A DNA stretch of 64,000 bases. Origin: Methylosinus sp. Sm6. Its GTDB lineage: Bacteria > Pseudomonadota > Alphaproteobacteria > Rhizobiales > Beijerinckiaceae. The DNA lies in contig NZ_JAINDZ010000010.1 in NCBI RefSeq assembly GCF_019802345.1, positions 1 through 64,000 on the forward strand. The letters run 5' to 3'. Under the pieces are notes generated by a model that saw nothing but the letters and a program-made list of their open reading frames with translations, did not search any database and had not been told where the DNA came from. Below, piece by piece: positions 25,825 to 34,674 of the stretch (the stretch's first letter is position 1; each line of letters starts with the position of its first letter). A program made the translations under genes and the position numbers.

Positions 25825-25892
25825 AGTCGCGCGTCACGAATCGGAGAGTAGCCGACCGTCGCGGCGCTCGAAGCAACGAGCCGCGCGCTCCG

Positions 25893-26483
25893 TCAATCGA
25901 AATCCTGCGCCAATTCCGCGCGCACCGCTTCCGGCATCACGGCGATATGGCCGTAGTTTTGATGCGTGAAGCCGATCAGCGCGCGCGCGCCCGGCGCGCG
26001 GAAGGCGGCGACCTGCGCGTCGGTGAAGGGGAAATGCACGAATTGCACGGCGCTCGCCTTGCCTTCGGCGCTGGTGCGGTCCTGATCGGTCTCGGCGGCG
26101 CCGGCGATGCGCTCGCCGTTCAGCTCGATAAAGGCGGTCGCCTCGATCGCGCCGAGCGTCGCCAGCACGCGCTTCCTGCGCAGCGGATCGTCGATCTCGA
26201 TCATGAAGGTCGCGACCAATTCGCGGCCCTTGGGGATCAGCGGATCATAGGCGGCGATCTCGCTCGGCGCCTGCTCGAGCCCGCCCTTCTCGATATGGAT
26301 CATCTCCTGAATCTGCAGCCAGATCGTCTCGAAGTTTTCGAAGTGGAAGGTGACGAACGGCCCGACTTCGACGCGGCGGTTGCGCTTCCTCGCGGCGATG
26401 CGCTTGCGGCTCTCCACGCGAACCTTCGCATAGTCTTCGGGCGGCAGGAGATCGGCGACGATGATGTCGTGCTTTGGCGCCAT
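25893..26483 (-). CDS. DUF3501 family protein
   Basis: 196 residues from MAPKHDIIVADLLPPEDYAKVR. GGGAG lies about 9 bases upstream of this start, and the longer frame to 26552 adds only unconserved sequence. Recognisable family blocks are RRVEVGPFVTFHFENFETIWLQIQEMIHIEKGG and RELVATFMIEIDDPLRRKRVL. The biochemical role of DUF3501 is unknown. It is the third gene after rubrerythrin and the two-cluster Fe-S protein; this trio recurs in other proteobacteria, suggesting a shared job in peroxide or iron stress. The middle gene ends 123 bases upstream of this start. Confidence 0.85.
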   Translation of the reverse strand: MAPKHDIIVADLLPPEDYAKVRVESRKRIAARKRNRRVEVGPFVTFHFENFETIWLQIQEMIHIEKGGLEQAPSEIAAYDPLIPKGRELVATFMIEIDDPLRRKRVLATLGAIEATAFIELNGERIAGAAETDQDRTSAEGKASAVQFVHFPFTDAQVAAFRAPGARALIGFTHQNYGHIAVMPEAVRAELAQDFD

Positions 26484-26606
26484 GTCGATCGCTCCCGTTC
26501 TTCGTTGGTCGGCCGGCGTCATTGCGACCAAGCGACAAAGGCGCCGCCCCACGACTCTGGATTGCTTCGCTTCGCTCGCAATGACGGCCGGCGACGCGGC
26601 GCGAGC

Positions 26607-27947
26607 TTACACGAGCCCATAGGCGCGGGCGAGCAGCTCGATCGGATGCGTCAGCAGCTCCGGCTTTTGCTCCTCGCCGCCGAGCCGCTCCATCCCTTGC
26701 GCGATATGCGGGCCCGACAGCGGGCATTCGGAGACGAGATAGCGCTTGCCCGAGCCCGCCGCCTGGCGCGCCACCGGCTTACCGACCTTCAGCGCCGTCT
26801 CGAAATTCTGCGTCTTGTAGCCCCAGGCGCCGCCATGACCCGAGCAGCGCTCGATCACCTGCACATCCGCCTGTGGAACGAGGCGCAGCAACTCGGCGCC
26901 CTTCTGGCCGATGTTCTGCGCGCGCGAATGGCAGGAGACATGGAAGGCGACGCCGCCGTCGATCGGCGCGAGGCCGTCCGCCAGCCCCTCCTTGCGGGCA
27001 ATGCCGACGACATATTCGCTGAGATCGAACGTCGATTGCGCGAGCTTCTTCACCTTGGCGTCGTCGGTCACGATCAAAGGCCATTCGAATTTCAGCATCA
27101 AGGCGCAGGACGGGACCAGCGCGATCACGTCATAGCCCTTGTCGATCCAGGGCTCGAGAGCGGCGGCGACTTTTTTCGCCGCGGCGGCGACCTCGCCGAT
27201 CAGCCCTTGCTCGAGCAACGGCATGCCGCAACAATGCGGATGCGCGATGTCCGTCTCGACGCCGTTCTTCGCCAGCACCGCGCGCGCGGCGAGGCCGACG
27301 GACGGATCATTATATTCGCCGAAGCAGGTGGCGTAGATCACCGCCTTGCGGCCGAAGCCGGGCGCCGCGCGATTCGGCTCGGCCGGCTTCTCCTTCGCAG
27401 CCGCCTCCAGCGTCTTGCTCGAATATTTCGGCAGCGCCGCTTCATGGTGGAGACCGGCGACCTTCTCCAGCACATTGCGCGCGGAAGACTGCGCGCGATC
27501 GGTCGCCCAATTGGCGAGCGGCGCAAGCCTCGTCGCCACGGCGCCGTTGCGGTCCGTCTGCGCCAATTCGCGATCGGCGCGCGCGACGCCGTTCTTCCTC
27601 GCCTCGACGGCACGATAGCGCAGCATCAGATGCGGGAAGTCGAGATCGAACTCGTGCGGCGGCACATAGGGGCACTTCGTCAGGAAGCACATGTCGCAGA
27701 GCGTGCAGGCGTCGACGATTTGCTTGAAATCCTTGCTGGCGACGGTCTCCAGCTCGCCCTTGGGCGACTCGTCGACGAGATCGAACAGGCGCGGGAAGGA
27801 ATCGCACAGATTGAAGCAGCGCCGGCAGCCATGACAGATGTCGAGCACGCGGCGCATTTCCGCGTCGAGCTTCTCCTCGTCGGTGAAGTCCGGATTTTCC
27901 CAATCCAGCGGACGCCTGAAGGGCGCCTCAAGCCCGCCTTCCCTCAT
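26607..27947 (-). CDS. Fe-S oxidoreductase, HdrB/GlpC-like, with two 4Fe-4S motifs and CCG domains
   Basis: 446 residues from MREGGLEAPFRRPLDWENPD, with GGAAG 5 bases before the ATG. Two ferredoxin-like motifs lie near the N-terminus: C38, C41, C44, C48 (ICHGCRRCFNLC) and C81, C84, C87, C92 (CTLCDMCFLTKC). Two CCG-type domains follow, with HPHCCGMPLLEQG and ERCSGHGGAWGYKT. Proteins of this build pass electrons between quinone or thiol partners (GlpC, HdrD). It sits between rubrerythrin (upstream, 288 bases, with a repeat) and DUF3501 (downstream), so it may supply electrons to rubrerythrin; that is inference from conserved gene order. Confidence 0.9.
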   Translation of the reverse strand: MREGGLEAPFRRPLDWENPDFTDEEKLDAEMRRVLDICHGCRRCFNLCDSFPRLFDLVDESPKGELETVASKDFKQIVDACTLCDMCFLTKCPYVPPHEFDLDFPHLMLRYRAVEARKNGVARADRELAQTDRNGAVATRLAPLANWATDRAQSSARNVLEKVAGLHHEAALPKYSSKTLEAAAKEKPAEPNRAAPGFGRKAVIYATCFGEYNDPSVGLAARAVLAKNGVETDIAHPHCCGMPLLEQGLIGEVAAAAKKVAAALEPWIDKGYDVIALVPSCALMLKFEWPLIVTDDAKVKKLAQSTFDLSEYVVGIARKEGLADGLAPIDGGVAFHVSCHSRAQNIGQKGAELLRLVPQADVQVIERCSGHGGAWGYKTQNFETALKVGKPVARQAAGSGKRYLVSECPLSGPHIAQGMERLGGEEQKPELLTHPIELLARAYGLV

Positions 27948-28043
27948 GTCGCTTCCACCCTCGTCGGATTGACCTGGCCGCATCATCGAGCGATCCAGGG
28001 GCCGCCCCGCAGGGCGATGGGCCGAAGGAACATATCCCTGTCC

Positions 28044-28167
28044 CCCTCGTCCGGAGGAGCCCGCGAAGCGGGCGTCTCGAAGGACGGCCACGGGCGAGAT
28101 CCCGGTGAGTCCGTCCCATGGCCGTCCTTCGAGACGCCGCCTGCGGCGGCTCCTCAGGACGAGGGTC
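28044..28167. repeat. Family A palindromic element inside the rubrerythrin operon
   Basis: CCCTCGTCCGGAGGAGCCCG onward to GTCTCGAAGGACGG (about 28044-28087) and the inverted copy GTCCTTCGAGACGCCGCC onward to TCAGGACGAGGG (about 28123-28165) separate rubrerythrin from the Fe-S gene. As a stable RNA structure it could set the relative mRNA levels of the two genes. Confidence 0.8.
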
Positions 28168-28235
28168 GGGGAATTCATCCTTCACGGCAGAGCCGGTTCC
28201 GGCGGCCAGTTGCGGCCGCCGGAGACGTTTTCGTC

Positions 28236-28655
<420 letters not shown>

Positions 28656-28731
28656 GACTCAATCTCCCTGGATGAATCGCATCTGGGGGCGATCGACGCC
28701 GGCGCCGCGGGGGCCGGCCGCAGCGCCCTTG

Positions 28732-28748
28732 TTTAGAATAATTCGAAA
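28732..28748 (-). promoter_or_regulatory. Irr-type iron control element (ICE motif)
   Basis: TTTAGAATAATTCGAAA is an inverted repeat (TTTAGAA, 3 bases, TTCGAAA) with one mismatch to the ICE motif TTTAGAAnnnTTCTAAA bound by Irr in rhizobial alphaproteobacteria. It overlaps the predicted -10 and lies 77 bases before the rubrerythrin start. In this position binding would repress the operon under iron limitation. Confidence 0.72.
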
Positions 28749-28762
28749 TTTTAGATTGCCAA
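28735..28762 (-). promoter_or_regulatory. Promoter of the rubrerythrin operon
   Basis: On the minus strand TTGGCA (28757-28762), 16 bases, then TATTCT (28735-28740). The -10 lies inside the Irr-type palindrome. The stretch is clearly more AT-rich than its flanks. Confidence 0.55.
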
Positions 28763-28800
28763 GCGAGAATTGGAATGATTTGAAACAAGGATGCGCGTCG

Positions 28801-30471
28801 TCACCCGAGGCGGTCGCCGAACAAAAATTCCATCGCCCGGTCGAGCCTTATGTGCGGCAGTGGCAGCGGTTCCATGTCGCGGCCGAGCGCGGCGACCGGC
28901 GGGCGGAATTTCAGGAAGCGGAAATCGGCGTCGTCCTCCGGCAGAGCGAGCGCGTCGCCGCGGAACACATGGCGCGGATCGGCAGGCAGCTCGCCGGGAA
29001 AGATCGCGCCTTCCGCGATCCCGTCGAATATGTCGTCGCCGATGCGCTCGCCCTCGATCGGCGTGCCGACGATGGCGGCGAGCGCTTCGCCGTCGTGCTT
29101 CACAATGGCTTCGCGCGTCGCGCGCACGGCGGCGAGCGCGATGACGTCGATGGTCGCGCCGACGCCCTCGGCCCGCTCGATGGCGCGCGAGGTGAGATGG
29201 CGCAGCACGCCCTCGAGCCGGTCGTGGCTGGTGTGGTGCAGATGATCGGCCTTGGTGGCGGCGAACAGGATGCGGTCGATCTTCGGGCGGAAGATGGTCG
29301 AGAGCAGATTGGAGCGGCCGGTGCGGAAGGCGGTCAGCACATCGGCGAGAGCGGTCTCGAGATCGCGCACGGCGGCGGGCCCCGAGTTCAGCGCCGCGAG
29401 CGCGTCGACCAGCACGATCTGCCGGTCGAGCCGGGCGAAATGATCGCGGAAGAAGGGCCGCACGACATGCGTCTTATAGGCCTCGTAGCGCCGCTCCATC
29501 ATCGCCGCGAGGCTGCCCGCGGGCGGAACGCTCTCCTCCTGCACGGGCAGAGGCGCGAAGGTCAGAGCCGGCGAACCCTCGAGATCGCCGGGCATCAGGA
29601 AGCGCCCGGGCGGCAGGGTGGAGAGGGCGTAGCGGTCGGTCTTGGCGGCGCGGAGATAATTGGTGAACAGCGCGGCGAGGCGGCGCGCCGCGTCCTCGCT
29701 CGCGCTCGCCAGCGGATCGGTCAGCGCCGTGGCGCCGCGCCAATCGGCGGCGATGGCGGCGCGGGCGGCGGCGGAGGCGGCCTCCAGCGTCTCGCGCGAC
29801 CATTGCGCGTAAGTCTTGCCGAGCAGCGGCAGATCGAGCAGCCATTCGCCGGGATAATCGACGATGTCGATGTCGAGCCGCGCCGGGCCCTGCCGAAAGC
29901 TCGACATCAGGCCGGCGGCCTTGCGGTCGTATTGCAGCGTCACGCGCAGCTCGGAGATGCGCCGCGTCGACTGCGGCCAATGGCGGTCGACGCCGGTGAG
30001 CGCCGAGAGATGCTCCTCATAGGCGAAGCGGGGAACGGCGTCGTCCGGCTGCGGATCGAGATGGGCGGAAACGAGACGGTTCTCGGCCGCGACGCGAAAC
30101 ACCGGCAGCAGCGATTTGCGCCCGGGGCCGGCCGTCCTGGCGGCGACGGCGCGGGTGAGCTGATGCACGAGCGCGGTGATGAACACCGTCTTGCCCGAGC
30201 GCGACAGGCCGGTGACGCCGAGCCGCAGCCGCGCGCCCGAAAGATAATCCTTCAGGCTGGAGGCGGCGACGCTGGTCTCGAAGAGGAGGTCGGAGAGCTG
30301 CGACACGGGCGGAATCGGCTGCGAGAAGCGGGGAGCCTGATGTAGCCTGCGGCCGCGGTTTTGGGTAGGGCGGCGAGAGCTGGGACTCGACACCGAATTT
30401 CGACCCCGAGGCCGGGCGGAAGCTCGGTCGGTCGCGCGCTGGTTCGATGCCGGTCGGCGCGGCTTCGCCAT
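28801..30471 (-). CDS. ycjX: YcjX-family P-loop NTPase (DUF463)
   Basis: 556 residues as drawn. The conserved part starts at SQLSDLLFETSVAASSLKDYLSGARLRLGVTGLSRSGKTVFITALVHQL, which contains the Walker A GLSRSGKT. LDIDIVDYPGEWLLDLPLLGKTY is the DxxG-like region, and RQIVLVDALAALNSGPAA and ILFAATKADHLHHTSHDRLE (TKAD, the G4-like base motif) follow. The first about 55 residues are Arg/Ser-rich and unlike the family; a GTG at 30306 would give a 501-residue protein closer to the usual 465-490, but has no ribosome site. In E. coli ycjX belongs to the phage-shock regulon together with ycjF; no psp or ycjF gene is seen here. Confidence 0.88.
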   Translation of the reverse strand: MAKPRRPASNQRATDRASARPRGRNSVSSPSSRRPTQNRGRRLHQAPRFSQPIPPVSQLSDLLFETSVAASSLKDYLSGARLRLGVTGLSRSGKTVFITALVHQLTRAVAARTAGPGRKSLLPVFRVAAENRLVSAHLDPQPDDAVPRFAYEEHLSALTGVDRHWPQSTRRISELRVTLQYDRKAAGLMSSFRQGPARLDIDIVDYPGEWLLDLPLLGKTYAQWSRETLEAASAAARAAIAADWRGATALTDPLASASEDAARRLAALFTNYLRAAKTDRYALSTLPPGRFLMPGDLEGSPALTFAPLPVQEESVPPAGSLAAMMERRYEAYKTHVVRPFFRDHFARLDRQIVLVDALAALNSGPAAVRDLETALADVLTAFRTGRSNLLSTIFRPKIDRILFAATKADHLHHTSHDRLEGVLRHLTSRAIERAEGVGATIDVIALAAVRATREAIVKHDGEALAAIVGTPIEGERIGDDIFDGIAEGAIFPGELPADPRHVFRGDALALPEDDADFRFLKFRPPVAALGRDMEPLPLPHIRLDRAMEFLFGDRLG

Positions 30472-30512
30472 GGGAATCCAGCACCCGACGACCCTGACAA
30501 CGGCGGCGTTTT

Positions 30513-30707
30513 CTATTGACGCGGCGGAAGCTTCAACGCGGCTTCGAGCGCGATCAACGTCGGCACGATCGCAGATTTTTCGCGCTCGAATTCATCGACG
30601 AGGAGCGCGCCGCCGGCCGTCTCCAGGGCCTGGATGACCTCGAGACGGCGCTCCAGCGCCTCGATGAGATTTGCAGCGACAGCGCGCTCCAGCTCGATTC
30701 GGATCAT
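30513..30707 (-). CDS. Small hypothetical protein
   Basis: 64 residues: MIRIELERAVAANLIEALER continuing into an amphipathic helical stretch RRLEVIQALETAGGALLVDEFEREKSAIVPTLIALEAALKL. GGAG sits 6 bases before the ATG. The composition (Leu/Ala/Glu heptads) suggests a two-helix coiled coil. No family is recognised. It precedes ycjX on the same strand by 41 bases and could be co-transcribed. Confidence 0.5.
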   Translation of the reverse strand: MIRIELERAVAANLIEALERRLEVIQALETAGGALLVDEFEREKSAIVPTLIALEAALKLPPRQ

Positions 30708-30876
30708 CGTGTCTCCGCGGGCGGGAGGAGAGATCGCGACGAGTATTACCGGCAGCGGCGGTCATTGGGAACGGCAAAATGCGGCTCGGCTCGAGGCGTT
30801 CGCCGGCGGCGGCGAAGAGCGACCTCGGCCCCGGCGCTTCCCTCGCCGTCGGCAGGGCCGCGCTCCGCCGATACAA

Positions 30877-32550
30877 TCACCAGCTGAAGCGCACGCCGGC
30901 CTTGCCGCCGCCGCCGATGAGGCCGGAGCCGCCACGAACCTCGCCCTGCACGTAAGAGGCGATGCCGTCGCCATGATCGAAATTCAAGGCGATGATTCCG
31001 CGGCCGCGCGGCTTGCCTTCGTTGGATTGGGCGAGAAAATTGCCGCCGTTGAACGCCAGCACGCTCACGAAGCCGCCGGCGATGAGCACATCGTCATAGG
31101 CGAGGCCGGTGACGGTGAAGGTCGTCGGCATGGAGCCGACGAGAAAATTCGTCCCGACGCGCCCGCCGCCCTGCACGCGCACCTGCTCGCCGTCGGCGAG
31201 GCCGAGAAGCTTCGCGGAATTGTCGTAGAGCGTGGTCGTATATTGCGCCCCCACCGTCGGCTCGAGCCACAGATTCGTCGTGAGCGGCAAGCGATAGTTC
31301 AAATTCGCGGCGAGGCTGACATTCTTGACATTGGTGGATTGCGACGCCGAGTAGGGAACGATGCGCGCCGCCGCGCCATAGTAGATATTGCCCTCGCCGT
31401 CGATATAGTTGGGCGCGAAGGCGATGTTGTCGGTGAAGCTGGCGTTCAGATGGAAGATATCCGCCTTGGCGAGAAAATCCGCCGAGAAGGGACCGTCGAA
31501 ATAGGTCGCATAGACGCCCGCCGATCCGCCGTTGAAGCGCGCCCGCAGGCGGCTCGAGCCATTGTCGACCAGCGCGAGATTCGAGGAGACGGTCGCCGTC
31601 GACAGCGCGAGGTCGGAATGGGCTGCGCCGAGCAGCACGCCGGCGATGAGGCCGTCGTTCGGCTCGAGGACGCCGCGCGACGTCAGATCGAATCCCATCT
31701 GAAAGCCATAGCTCGTCGTCTCGCTCTTGGCGCTGACGCGAATGGGAATCTGGGTCATGCCGACATTGAGTCCCGGCAGCACATAGGCGTCGCCGCCGCC
31801 GGTACGGCGTTCGAAATCCCCATAGCCTTCGATCCAGGAGCCGAAGCGAGCGTCGGGCGAGAGCGGGATCGGCGTTCCGTACAGCATCCAGCGCGACGCC
31901 GCTGCGCCTCCTGCGCCAATGGGCTCGATCGACGTTCCGGCGGGCGTGGGCGCATATCTGCGCCCGCCTTCGAGGCCGGCGGGGCGGCTCGCGAGGCGCG
32001 GGCCGAGGCGGCCCTCGTCACGCGCGGCGACACGCTTGCCTTTCTCGGCGCGCGCGGGCTTCGCCTGCGCGGTTTTCGTCTTGGCCTGCTCGACCGGGCG
32101 CTGCTGGGCCTCGCGCCGCTGCGGCTCGTTGGGGCGGCACTCGCCGCCGACGCGGGAAAATCCGGCGGCGCAGGACGCCGCCTCCTGTTCGCGCCGCTCC
32201 CGGAGCTTGCCGAGCGCGCTGTTGTTGCCGCTCTGCGTCGTCGACTGTGAGAGCGAGCTCAGCGCCTGGCTGGCGAGGGCGGCGCCCGAAAAGCCGGACG
32301 CGTCATAGCATTGGCCGTTGATGAGCGGAGCCGTGCTCGGGCAGAGGACGTTGTGGGTGCGCGCGGCGAAAGCTTCGAGCTCGGGATTATTGCCTCCGCC
32401 CAGGGCTCCGACGGAGCCGTCGCCGGCCCCGCCTCCGACGAAGTCGCCTCCGCCTCCAAATTCCTGGGCTCGCGCCGTTACGACCGCGAGCGAGCTTGCC
32501 AAGGCGGCGGACGCCACGAGAATGTGAATCAGCGTCATCCGTTTCGTCAT
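30877..32550 (-). CDS. Autotransporter-like outer-membrane beta-barrel protein
   Basis: 557 residues. A signal peptide (MTLIHILVASAALASSLAVVTARAQ) is followed by a Gly-rich stretch, a Cys-containing segment (NVLCPSTAPLINGQCYDASG and a later AASCAAGFSRVGGEC), a charged linker rich in Ala/Lys/Arg/Gln, and from about residue 220 a beta-barrel with alternating hydrophobic strands ending in GKAGVRFSW. The terminal Trp is the usual recognition signal for BAM-dependent insertion. The barrel resembles the autotransporter domain, but the passenger is short and lacks beta-helix repeats, so it may simply be a porin-like barrel with an N-terminal domain. It is divergent from the TPR-caspase gene, with 116 bases between the two start codons. 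Confidence 0.8.
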   Translation of the reverse strand: MTKRMTLIHILVASAALASSLAVVTARAQEFGGGGDFVGGGAGDGSVGALGGGNNPELEAFAARTHNVLCPSTAPLINGQCYDASGFSGAALASQALSSLSQSTTQSGNNSALGKLRERREQEAASCAAGFSRVGGECRPNEPQRREAQQRPVEQAKTKTAQAKPARAEKGKRVAARDEGRLGPRLASRPAGLEGGRRYAPTPAGTSIEPIGAGGAAASRWMLYGTPIPLSPDARFGSWIEGYGDFERRTGGGDAYVLPGLNVGMTQIPIRVSAKSETTSYGFQMGFDLTSRGVLEPNDGLIAGVLLGAAHSDLALSTATVSSNLALVDNGSSRLRARFNGGSAGVYATYFDGPFSADFLAKADIFHLNASFTDNIAFAPNYIDGEGNIYYGAAARIVPYSASQSTNVKNVSLAANLNYRLPLTTNLWLEPTVGAQYTTTLYDNSAKLLGLADGEQVRVQGGGRVGTNFLVGSMPTTFTVTGLAYDDVLIAGGFVSVLAFNGGNFLAQSNEGKPRGRGIIALNFDHGDGIASYVQGEVRGGSGLIGGGGKAGVRFSW

Positions 32551-32562
32551 CTCAGGTCGTCC

Positions 32563-32590
32563 TTGACAAGTTGTTGAGGCCTATAACAAT
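32563..32590 (+). promoter_or_regulatory. Possible promoter of the TPR-caspase gene
   Basis: TTGACA (32563-32568), 16 bases, AACAAT (32585-32590) precedes the start codon at 32667 by about 77 bases. The -10 is a poor match, so the assignment is tentative. Confidence 0.35.
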
Positions 32591-32666
32591 TCTACTGCTG
32601 GCAAAATTCCGATCCTGGTCAGACTAGCTTATTCGCCGTCCATGCGTAGGACTCCTTAAGGTAAAA

Positions 32667-34664
32667 ATGGTAAAGAAGTCACTAATGTTGCAAATCTGCC
32701 ACAGAATCCTCGGCGCGCTGGCGCTTTCATGTGCGCTGGTCGCGCAAGCGCGAGCGGACGACCTCGATCTGTGCATCGACTCCGCCGCGAATCCGGACGC
32801 CTCGATTCCCGCCTGCACGCGGCTGCTCGACAAGGGCGGCTCGGTCGAGGAGGCATCGGAGCTCTACAACCAGCGCGGCGTCGCAAAAGAGGGCAAGGGC
32901 GATCTCGATGGGGCGTCGCGAGACTTCACCGCGGCGCTCGACCGCAATCCCAATCTGACCGTCGCGCTCAAGAACCGCGGCTTCGTGCGCAAGAAGCTCG
33001 GCGAAGCCGATCTCGCCGTCGCCGATTTCAGCCGCGCGCTGCGCCTGGCGCAGAACGGGCCGCTGGCCGCCGATCTCTACAATCTCAGAGGCGCGACGCT
33101 CATCGACAAGGACGAATACGACGCCGCCATCGCCGACTTCAACCGGTCGATCATGGTCGATCGCAAATATGTGAAGGCCTATGTCAACCGCGGCCAAGCC
33201 TATTACTTCAAGCGCGACTTCGACAAGGCGATCGCCGATTTCGACCAGGCCGTGCGGCTGCTGCCCGACGACCCGTTCGGCTACTCGAACCGCGCCATGG
33301 CGCGAATGGAGAAGGCCGATTTCAAGGGCGCGATCGCCGATTACGACCGCGCCATCCGGCTCGACCCCAGGAATCCGACCTGGCATAGCCGTCGCGGCGA
33401 GGCCTGGCGGCTGCAGGGCGACCTCGACCGCTCGCTCGCCGATCACGACCGCGCGCTCTCCCTGAAGCCGAACGAAGAAGCCTATAACAATCGCGCCCTG
33501 ACCTTGAAGGACATGGGCAAGCTCTCGGACGCTCAGAACGATTGCAGCGAGGCCATATTGCTCAATCCGAGCTATGATCTCGCTTATGCCAACCGCGGCC
33601 TCGTCCGCCGCCTCGCCGGCGATCTGCGCGGCGCCCTGCGCGATCTCGACAAGGCGATCGGCCTCGCGCAGCGTTCGACGGCCGCGCTGACCTATCGCGG
33701 CGACGCCTATCGCGAGCTCGGCGACATCGGGCGGGCGCTCCAGGACTATGACGAGGCGATCCGCATCCTCCCCGACTATATCGCCGCCCATGCCGGTAGA
33801 GGCCTCGCTCTCGAGAAGAAGGGCGACCGCGCCGGGGCCAAGGCGGCGTTTCAGAGGGCGGCGAGCCTCTCCTCCGACGCCGACGCGGGAGTCGCCAAGC
33901 CGGCCCAGAAGATCGCGAAGGAGCGGCTCGCGGCGATCAGGGTCGAGGAAGGCGAGGCCGATCCCGGCGTTCGCGTCGCTCTCGTCGTCGGCAATTCGGC
34001 CTATCGCGCCGTTCCCGCCCTGCCCAATCCCCAGAAGGACGCCGACGCCGTGGCCAAGGCGCTGGAAGGGCTCGGCTTCAAGACGGTGATCAAGGTCTAC
34101 AATGCGAGCAACGTCGATTTTCTCGCCGCCCTGAAGACTTTCGAGGAGAAGGCGGCGCAGGCCGACTGGGGCGTGATCTTCTATGCCGGCCACGGCTTCC
34201 AGATCGCGGGCGGCAATTATCTCATTCCGGTCGACGCGCAGCTGCGCACCGATCAGGACGTGCAGAAGGAGGCCGTCCCGCTGGAGCGCGTGCTGCAGGC
34301 CGCCAATAAGGCGAAGAAGCTGCGTCTCGTTCTGCTCGACGCCTGCCGCGACAATCCCTTCGAGCCGAAGATGAAGCGCGTGATCACGACGCATGTGGTG
34401 ACGCAGGGGCTCTCCAGCATCGAGCCGCGCGGCGGCACGCTCGTCGCTTATGCGACCCGCGATGGACACACCGCCGAGGATGGCGACGGCGACCACAGCC
34501 CCTTCACCCAGGCCCTGCTCGACAACATGGCCAAGCATGGCGTGGAGATCAACATGCTGTTTCGCCAGGTCCGCGATCAGGTGCTGAAGCTGACGCAGGG
34601 CCGCCAGGACCCGTTCACCTATGGTTCGCTGACCAGCGAGCGCTTCTACTTCGTCGCCAGATGA
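32667..34664 (+). CDS. Exported TPR-repeat protein with an intact C-terminal caspase (C14) domain
   Basis: 665 residues, with AAGG 6 bases before ATG. A signal peptide (ILGALALSCALVAQARA) leads into about eight to nine tetratricopeptide repeats (about residues 60-400; for example YNQRGVAKEGKGDLDGASRDF and YANRGLVRRLAGDLRGALRD). The caspase-like domain starts at VRVALVVGNSAYRAVPALPNPQKDADAV (about 435). The catalytic dyad is present: H509 in IFYAGHGFQ and C560 in LLDACRDNPF. Such orthocaspases cleave after Arg or Lys. The TPR part should recruit partner proteins. The gene converges on a second caspase-TPR gene ending 10 bases away whose dyad is lost. The physiological target is unknown. Confidence 0.93.
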   Translation: MVKKSLMLQICHRILGALALSCALVAQARADDLDLCIDSAANPDASIPACTRLLDKGGSVEEASELYNQRGVAKEGKGDLDGASRDFTAALDRNPNLTVALKNRGFVRKKLGEADLAVADFSRALRLAQNGPLAADLYNLRGATLIDKDEYDAAIADFNRSIMVDRKYVKAYVNRGQAYYFKRDFDKAIADFDQAVRLLPDDPFGYSNRAMARMEKADFKGAIADYDRAIRLDPRNPTWHSRRGEAWRLQGDLDRSLADHDRALSLKPNEEAYNNRALTLKDMGKLSDAQNDCSEAILLNPSYDLAYANRGLVRRLAGDLRGALRDLDKAIGLAQRSTAALTYRGDAYRELGDIGRALQDYDEAIRILPDYIAAHAGRGLALEKKGDRAGAKAAFQRAASLSSDADAGVAKPAQKIAKERLAAIRVEEGEADPGVRVALVVGNSAYRAVPALPNPQKDADAVAKALEGLGFKTVIKVYNASNVDFLAALKTFEEKAAQADWGVIFYAGHGFQIAGGNYLIPVDAQLRTDQDVQKEAVPLERVLQAANKAKKLRLVLLDACRDNPFEPKMKRVITTHVVTQGLSSIEPRGGTLVAYATRDGHTAEDGDGDHSPFTQALLDNMAKHGVEINMLFRQVRDQVLKLTQGRQDPFTYGSLTSERFYFVAR

Positions 34665-34674
34665 GCCGCGCGGC

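Noticed and set aside
25190-25851. Several 150-210-codon frames in the gap after the zinc receptor
   Set aside because: They overlap one another on both strands, run into family B repeats, and lack ribosome sites or recognisable content.
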